Positions 34,096-38,484 of a stretch of DNA of 38,484 nt are shown here, in pieces; within the stretch, counting starts at the first letter, position 1, and every line of letters begins with the position of its first letter. A program made the position numbers and the translations under genes. Below the pieces are notes generated by a model. It saw nothing but the letters and a program-made list of their open reading frames with translations. It was not told the origin of the DNA and did no database searches. Source of the DNA: Acidobacteriota bacterium (GTDB taxonomy: Bacteria > Acidobacteriota > Vicinamibacteria > Vicinamibacterales > UBA8438); the NCBI GenBank assembly GCA_015659035.1, contig DQNS01000135.1, forward strand, positions 1-38,484, given 5' to 3'.

Positions 34096-34629
34096 CTAGC
34101 CGCCGCTCAGCGGCTTCGTCATCACGACCCTGTCGACGCCAGACGCTGCCTCGTAGTATGTGCGCACGGTCGTGTAGCCACGCGACTCGTAGAACGCGAT
34201 GCTCGCGCGGTTCGGTGCGAAGCACTCAAGCGCTGCCACGTCGTGGTCCGCCGCCAGCGTCGATTCCGCCTGCTCCATCAGCACCGAGCCGATGCCCCGG
34301 CCCCGGCGGTCGGCCCGGATCCACAGCAGGTCGATGACATGACCGTCGAGCGCGACCACGCCGAGGACCTGCCCATCGTCCACGGCGACGGTCATGCGTG
34401 GCCACATCCTCGCGACATAGTTCTCCACCTCCGGGCCATCGACCCAGGGGCGCATCCGTTCCGGGTTCATGAAGACGCCGTAGGTCGTCGTGATGGACGT
34501 CTTGCAGATGTCGACGATGGCCGGCTGGTCCACCTCGGTCGCAGGCCGAAGCTCCAAGGGTTCCGCGCCCGGAGCAGTGTCAGCTGACAACCGTGGTCCT
34601 GGACCGGTGGCTCGCGGACGGGCGACCAT
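34096..34629 (-). CDS. GNAT family N-acetyltransferase
   Basis: 177 aa from ATG at 34629. A TTG somewhat downstream is possible, since the first about 25 residues are proline-rich and may not be translated. The acetyl-CoA-binding motif is LLWIRADRRGRGIGSVLMEQAE, preceded by VAVDDGQVLGVVALDG and followed by FAPNRASIAFYESRGY, the full GNAT core. It probably acetylates an amine of a small molecule or protein. It is 46 bp downstream of the DUF2007 gene on the same strand. Confidence 0.87.
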   Translation of the reverse strand: MVARPRATGPGPRLSADTAPGAEPLELRPATEVDQPAIVDICKTSITTTYGVFMNPERMRPWVDGPEVENYVARMWPRMTVAVDDGQVLGVVALDGHVIDLLWIRADRRGRGIGSVLMEQAESTLAADHDVAALECFAPNRASIAFYESRGYTTVRTYYEAASGVDRVVMTKPLSGG

Positions 34630-34675
34630 CAGCCACGGCCGGCGATACGGCAATGCTGGGGCTCGAAGTAAAGCC

Positions 34676-34951
34676 TCATTCGATCGCGTCGCCCAGGTCG
34701 GTCGTCTCGTCGATGGCGAGCTCACCCCGTTCGGCTCGGGCGAGCAGGTCGCGGGCCGTGTCGGCCAGCGCGGCCGGTACGAGCACCTCGGCGGCGCCGA
34801 TTCCGTCGACCGAGATGGCATGGGTGATGCGAAGCGACTCTCCGCGGAGCTGACAGGGGATGTCGTGGGCCTCGAGGAACGCCTTGATCTGCGCTTCGAC
34901 GAACTGGCCCCCCACGGTCGAGATGACGACATACCCGTCCTGGTCGCTCAC
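34676..34951 (-). CDS. DUF2007 family protein (putative signal-transducing)
   Basis: 91 aa from GTG at 34951, with AAGGAG 8 nt upstream. The compact sequence YVVISTVGGQFVEAQIKAFL, EAHDIPCQLRGES and VLVPAALADTARDLLA matches the DUF2007 fold, a small ferredoxin-like domain of unknown role. It is probably cotranscribed with the GNAT gene. Confidence 0.82.
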   Translation of the reverse strand: MSDQDGYVVISTVGGQFVEAQIKAFLEAHDIPCQLRGESLRITHAISVDGIGAAEVLVPAALADTARDLLARAERGELAIDETTDLGDAIE

Positions 34952-35000
34952 GCCGGTGCTCCTTGCTTGTCCCGCCCGACCCCCTTTTCCTGGAGACGTA

Positions 35001-35846
35001 CTACCGCCGGGGCACCGTTCCCTCGATCGGCGCAACACTCTCGGATGCCTCGAGCGCCGCACGCGCCCCGCCACGGATGAGCGAGGTCGTGCCCGGGCCC
35101 TGGAAGAACAGGAACCCGTCGCGGTTGCGCCAGGCTGAGGGTCCACCCAGGATCTTCCCGGCTCCCAGGGTGTCGTCGTGGATCGTCGTGACCAGCGCCT
35201 CGTACTCCGGATCCCCCTGGCGCTTGCCCGAGAAGCTGCCGAGGTCGCTGCTGGCGACGAACACAACGTCGACCCCGGGGACGCCCGCGATCTCGGCCGC
35301 TCGCGCGACACCGTCCGGCTGCTCGATCATCGCGATAACCATGATGTTGTCGTTCGCGGTCCGCCGGTAGTCACGACCCCACAGGGCGCCGTACTGGCCG
35401 CCCCCCTGGCTTCGGATACCTTCGGGGGGGTACTTCGCGTATTTGACGGCGTCCTGCATTTCCTCCGGCGTGATGACCATCGGCACGATGATGCCCAGGG
35501 CTCCGATGTCGACCGCCTTCTGGATGTCGCCCTCGGTTGCGTCCGGGACGCGGATGAACGGAATGGCCGGCGCATCCTTGCAGGCCCAGATCATCCGGGC
35601 GACCTCCTGGTAGCTCAGCGGGCTGTGCTGCATCTCGATCCAGATGAAGTCGAACCCGGCGTTGGCCATCGCGCAGTAGATCTGCGGGTCCGGGGTCGAG
35701 ACGGTGCCGCCGACGATCTGTTGTCCCTCCATCAGCTTCTGCTTCGCCGTGTTGTAGATGCGACCCTGCGCCTCGGCGGCCGAGACGGCTACTAGACCCA
35801 CAATTGCGAAAACGACGCCTGTCCGGACGATTTGTGTCGCGCGCAT
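35001..35846 (-). CDS. HpcH/HpaI-type aldolase with a signal peptide
   Basis: 281 aa. The N-terminus (MRATQIVRTGVVFAIVGLVA, then AAEAQG) is a clear export signal, unusual for a family that is normally cytoplasmic. The TIM-barrel core is intact: FIWIEMQHSPLSYQEV, FIRVPDATEGDIQKAVDIG, PEGIRSQGGGQYGALW, the metal Glu in AMIEQPDGV and the metal Asp in FVASSDLGSFSG. It probably catalyses aldol cleavage or condensation of 2-oxo acids outside the cytoplasm, or has been recruited for another function. It is followed upstream by an exported NIPSNAP protein on the same strand, 30 bp away. Confidence 0.85.
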   Translation of the reverse strand: MRATQIVRTGVVFAIVGLVAVSAAEAQGRIYNTAKQKLMEGQQIVGGTVSTPDPQIYCAMANAGFDFIWIEMQHSPLSYQEVARMIWACKDAPAIPFIRVPDATEGDIQKAVDIGALGIIVPMVITPEEMQDAVKYAKYPPEGIRSQGGGQYGALWGRDYRRTANDNIMVIAMIEQPDGVARAAEIAGVPGVDVVFVASSDLGSFSGKRQGDPEYEALVTTIHDDTLGAGKILGGPSAWRNRDGFLFFQGPGTTSLIRGGARAALEASESVAPIEGTVPRR

Positions 35847-35876
35847 GTGTCCTCCTCTCGCTATCTGGTCCCCGGC

Positions 35877-36323
35877 CTACTTCAGGCCCGAGAAGTCGGT
35901 CGCTTCCATGAAGACCGCTACGGGTGCCTTGGCGAGGATCCGGCCGTCCACCTGGGATGCCCGGCTCACTTCCTGCCATTCGGGGTCGGCGATGAAGTTC
36001 TTCCAGCTCTCGGTTGCGGCGTCCCGGCTGTCGTGGGCGATGATGTAGATCAGCGTGTTTTCTGACTCCGGCGCGTCCTGCGGCACCCAGTAGGCTATGT
36101 TCTCGATGCCGTGCTTTTCAAAGATCCGCCTGGTGTGGTCGCGGAAGCGGGCCAGCAGGTTGGGCAGCTTGCCCTCATTCGTCGTATACGTTCGGAGCTC
36201 GAACACCTTGCCGTTCGATTGCGCCTGGACGACGGTGTTCGGCTGCCACAGGGTGCCCGCGGCGAAGCCGGCAACAAAGACCGCGACGGCGAAAACAACG
36301 AGATAATGTCTGCTGGTTGTCAT
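35877..36323 (-). CDS. NIPSNAP family protein, exported or membrane-anchored
   Basis: 148 aa. The N-terminal hydrophobic segment (HYLVVFAVAVFVAGFAAGTL) ends before VVQAQSNG, giving either a signal peptide or an anchor. The remainder is a dimeric alpha/beta-barrel NIPSNAP domain: VFELRTYTTNEGKLPNLLAR, IFEKHGIENIAYW, NTLIYIIAHDSRDAATESWK and DPEWQEV. The biochemical role of the family is unsettled. It forms a same-strand pair with the exported aldolase. Confidence 0.87.
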   Translation of the reverse strand: MTTSRHYLVVFAVAVFVAGFAAGTLWQPNTVVQAQSNGKVFELRTYTTNEGKLPNLLARFRDHTRRIFEKHGIENIAYWVPQDAPESENTLIYIIAHDSRDAATESWKNFIADPEWQEVSRASQVDGRILAKAPVAVFMEATDFSGLK

Positions 36324-36533
36324 CGATGCTCCTTCATGGGGTGTACGGTTTCAAAGGTCTGACGGCACAGACTGCTGACGGGCCGGCTCCGGCGGCCGCC
36401 ATGACGGCCGGGCCACCGGCGCTGCCTCTTCATCGCCGCCAGCCAGGTGCTGTCATAGTACCCGACTCGTCGCCCAATGCGGACCAGCGGGCCGCCGACG
36501 ATAGGTCCACGGACGGAGCTGGTTGGGTTGTCC

Positions 36534-36968
36534 TCACGTCGGTCCCGTGCTCGCTCGATCGTCGAGACGGGCGGAGAGCCACAGTATCGACAGACCGAAG
36601 AGGAACACGAACGGTCCCTCCCAGAGCGCCCAGGACAGCGGCAGCCCCTCCAGCCAGTCCACCCCCAGCAGGACCACTCCGAACACCGCCGTCGTCGCGC
36701 CGAGATACCGCACGACGGGGCGATAGCGGACCAGGTCGAACGAGACCACCCAGAACAAGCCCCCTTCGATGGCGTAGAACGCCGAGGTCGACCGCGCCAG
36801 ATAGCCGACGATCGGTGCGTCCGGTAGCCGGCCGAGTCCTAGATCGGCGTGAATCGCGACCATCCAGGACTCCGGTGCCACGACGAAGATGAGCGCGAGC
36901 AGCGACGCGCTGCCGACCACCCTGAGCAGCAGTTTGAGCGCGGCGACAGTCGATGGTTCGGTTCCCAT
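36534..36968 (-). CDS. Small four-TM membrane protein, unrecognised
   Basis: 144 aa with four hydrophobic segments (about 10-30, 60-78, 84-102, 112-130). Notable stretches are LARSTSAFYAIEGGLFWVVS and RYRPVVRYLGATTAVFG. No catalytic motif is visible and the family is not recognised. The C-terminus is polar. The ATG at 36968 has no strong ribosome-binding site. Confidence 0.65.
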   Translation of the reverse strand: MGTEPSTVAALKLLLRVVGSASLLALIFVVAPESWMVAIHADLGLGRLPDAPIVGYLARSTSAFYAIEGGLFWVVSFDLVRYRPVVRYLGATTAVFGVVLLGVDWLEGLPLSWALWEGPFVFLFGLSILWLSARLDDRASTGPT

Positions 36969-37123
36969 CGCGCCCTATTGTAGCCGCTGCGCGTCAGCTC
37001 CAGCGCGTGACCTCGACGTGTTCGCTCAGCCGGCGGGTCGAACCGTGTGGTTGGGGTATCGCGGTGGCCGACGGGTCGGTCTTCGGTGGGGGGCGGCGGA
37101 GGGTGACGAGACGGGAATGTGCG

Positions 37124-37161
37124 CCCGGGCGCTACCGTTGACGGCAACGGCAGCGTCCGGG
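37124..37161 (-). terminator. GC-rich hairpin downstream of the DUF411 selenoprotein gene
   Basis: A 17-position stem with 16 pairs (one A.C mismatch, one G.T) closes on the loop ACGG: CCCGGGCGCTACCGTTG pairs with CAACGGCAGCGTCCGGG. It begins about 15 nt past the final stop at 37177. No T-run follows, so it may be a Rho-independent-like or transcript-stabilising hairpin. Confidence 0.55.
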
Positions 37162-37176
37162 GGGCACGACATGCCG

Positions 37177-37620
37177 TCAGGGCGTGTGTGTCGCGAAGAC
37201 CGTCATCTGGCCGTCGTCGTCGAACGAGATGACGGCGAACTCCTGCGGGTTCGGGCCTTCCATGCCTGGTGCGCCGACCGGCATGCCGGGGACCGAGATG
37301 CCCGCAATGTCCGGCCGCTCCTTGAGCAGCCGTTCGATGTCTTCGGCGGGGACGTGTCCCTCGATGACGTAGCCGTCGACCAACGCCGTGTGGCAGGAAC
37401 CCAGCCGTGGGGGCACCTCGTTCTCGATCTTGATCGGTCTGACGTCAGGCACGTCGGTCGTCCGTACCGTGAAACCGCTGTCTTGGAGATGTGAGACCCA
37501 TCCCATGCAACACCCTCACGTGGGTGACTTGTAGACCTCGATGACCGGTTTCTGGCTCTGTGCGGTCGTCGAACCGAAACCGACCAGCAGCAGGAACATC
37601 GCTGTGAGTAGAGTGCGCAT
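37177..37620 (-). CDS. DUF411/CopG-like protein with in-frame TGA: candidate selenoprotein
   Basis: 147 aa if the TGA at 37516-37518 is read as selenocysteine (U35). The ATG at 37620 has AAGGAG 6 nt upstream. Residues 1-20 are a signal peptide (MRTLLTAMFLLLVGFGSTTA). The core is VIEVYKSPT-U-GCCMGWVSHL. DUF411 proteins have VYKSPTCGCC here, so Sec replaces the first Cys of CxCC. The rest is a full family match: GFTVRTTDVPDVRPIK, PPRLGSCHTALVDGYVIEGH, VPAEDIERLL and ISVPGMPVGAPGME. Known CopG proteins have a thioredoxin-like fold and bind copper through these cysteines. The normal stop is also TGA (37177-37179). A standard gene caller would report only the C-terminal part from 37506. The alternative, a nonsense mutation, is less likely given the hairpin. 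Confidence 0.85.
37483..37510 (-). promoter_or_regulatory. SECIS-like hairpin
   Basis: On the minus strand, GGGATG pairs with CATCTC (one G.T) closing the loop GGTCTCA, with a lower TTG/CAA stem below a three-base CAT bulge. The loop GGTC falls 18-21 nt after the TGA. In E. coli fdhF the GGUC loop lies 19-22 nt after its UGA, and that hairpin also has a bulge. The element lies within the coding sequence, as bacterial SECIS elements do. Confidence 0.7.
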
Positions 37621-37793
37621 ACAAGCTCCTTCAACTAACGGGAATATGCGACGGCGCTCGGGGCCACAACCCCAAGCATATCAGGCTACTCGTTGCGCGG
37701 CGCATTGGCAACCCACCTGTGCGCGTTCCGTTTCTTGGCGCCCCGCCCCGTTCCGCATCGTCTCCCCGTTGTCTCTCCCCGTGTCTCGACCGA

Positions 37794-38484
37794 TCATCCG
37801 ATGCACTGCGAGCGCACGGCCCGATCGATGATCGCCAGTCCCTGCTCGACGACCGGTTCCCGCCAGCGGTCGCTCCGTGGACAGAAGCACTCCAGCAGCT
37901 CGGCCTTCGCACGCCGGTGGGCTCGGCTGCTCGGTTGGCCAAAGAAGTGCACGCGGTTCTCGGCGCGCAACGATCCCAGTACCCGGACGATCGGGTAGGT
38001 CCCGACTTCGGCGCAGACGAAACGATACCGTGTATCGCCGAGGTGCGTCACGGCCCAGCCGCCTAGTGTGCCTGAGGCTTCGTAGGCGGTGCCGCCGCCG
38101 CCGCTACCGGCCTCGACGACCTCGGACCCGAAGGTGTCACGATACCACTCGACGTTGGGCGAGGGTGCCGACTCCTCCAGCAGCAGCCTGTAGCGGCCGT
38201 GTGCCCCCAGACCGCTGTGCAGATCGACGTGCACCGCCCGCGGCGCTCCGCCAAGCCACCCGGCCAGATGGTGCCGCATGATCCGGGTCGAGGATGCTGG
38301 GCCGTGTCCACCGAAGAACAACCCCCGCGGAAACCGGTACTGCCCTCCGGCAACGGCGTCCTTCAGAGCCGACAACCCGTGCCGTCGGATATGCCAGAGC
38401 GCCTTCAGCCGGAACGGCTCGAGCCGGGAGGGGGGCGACGCCGGGTTCAGGAATGGGTCCAATGTCTCGTAGCCGTCGGGTGCG
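37794..38484 (-). CDS. DUF2817 (M14 carboxypeptidase-like) protein, 5' part beyond the window
   Basis: About 230 residues are visible. The frame stays open through the window edge (APDGYETLDPFLNPASPP), so the N-terminal part is missing. Motifs include RGLFFGGHGPASSTRI, VHVDLHSGLGAHGRYRLL with a zinc-ligand-like His, and TYPIVRVLGSLRAENRVHF. These match DUF2817 proteins, which are M14-related zinc hydrolases. The first zinc motif and the usual Glu are expected outside the window. The product is probably cytoplasmic or secreted; this cannot be judged without the N-terminus. Confidence 0.8.
   Translation of the reverse strand, partial: APDGYETLDPFLNPASPPSRLEPFRLKALWHIRRHGLSALKDAVAGGQYRFPRGLFFGGHGPASSTRIMRHHLAGWLGGAPRAVHVDLHSGLGAHGRYRLLLEESAPSPNVEWYRDTFGSEVVEAGSGGGGTAYEASGTLGGWAVTHLGDTRYRFVCAEVGTYPIVRVLGSLRAENRVHFFGQPSSRAHRRAKAELLECFCPRSDRWREPVVEQGLAIIDRAVRSQCIG

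Noticed and set aside
36324..36533. Possible small gene upstream of the NIPSNAP gene
   Set aside because: No frame has a ribosome-binding site or a recognisable protein; the ORFs are GC-driven.
37177..37506. A 109-aa DUF411 protein starting at the ATG at 37506
   Set aside because: It would lack the signal peptide, the first strand and most of the CxCC motif. It has no proper ribosome-binding site, and the upstream frame is a perfect family match through the TGA.

Overview
The window is GC-rich, densely coding bacterial DNA. The gene content best fits an uncultured Acidobacteriota, probably of the Vicinamibacteria type. The clues are an Oar-like TonB-dependent receptor with an N-terminal carboxypeptidase-regulatory domain, a PQQ-type beta-propeller protein, an exported HpcH/HpaI-type aldolase next to an exported NIPSNAP protein, several alkaline-phosphatase-superfamily enzymes, and frequent GTG/TTG starts. 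The taxonomy is inference. No rRNA, tRNA, CRISPR array or transposase gene was seen.

Region 1 (1-12 kb) looks like a sulfate-activation and sulfate-transfer locus. A minus-strand run reads: sulfotransferase, two tandem phosphodiesterase-type AlkP-superfamily proteins, a small ribbon-helix-helix-like protein, a membrane protein resembling the EMC3/TMCO1/YidC superfamily, and a lipoprotein sulfatase. Divergent from it are cysQ (PAP phosphatase), a fused ATP sulfurylase-APS kinase (PAPS synthase) and a DUF4202 protein. PAPS synthesis, a PAPS-dependent transferase and a PAP-removing phosphatase therefore sit side by side, next to enzymes that could act on the sulfated or phosphorylated product.

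Region 2 (12-17 kb) holds a BASS-family transporter, a 2,4-dienoyl-CoA-reductase-like SDR, an O-methyltransferase, small DUF427 and DUF6526 proteins, and a pterin carbinolamine dehydratase. Region 3 (16.5-29 kb) holds an acyl-activating LuxE-like enzyme, a DUF4399 lipoprotein, an ALDH-family acyl-CoA-reductase-like enzyme, a LolD/MacB-type ABC exporter translationally coupled to an oligopeptidase B, and a spermidine-synthase-like membrane fusion. Region 4 (29-38.5 kb) holds the PQQ-like protein, the TonB-dependent receptor, a GNAT and DUF2007 pair, exported HpcH/HpaI and NIPSNAP proteins, a small membrane protein, a DUF411 gene and a partial DUF2817 peptidase-like gene.

Two observations stand out. 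First, the DUF411 (CopG-like) gene at 37177-37620 has an in-frame TGA exactly where the family has the first Cys of its CxCC motif. A hairpin with a GGTC-containing apical loop follows at the spacing of a bacterial SECIS, so this is very probably a selenoprotein that ordinary gene calling truncates. Second, a long-stem element of 150-174 nt occurs twice, each time ending just before a start codon (sat-cysC and the ALDH gene). The stems differ by two compensatory base-pair exchanges, which points to a conserved structured RNA leader or a palindromic mobile element.
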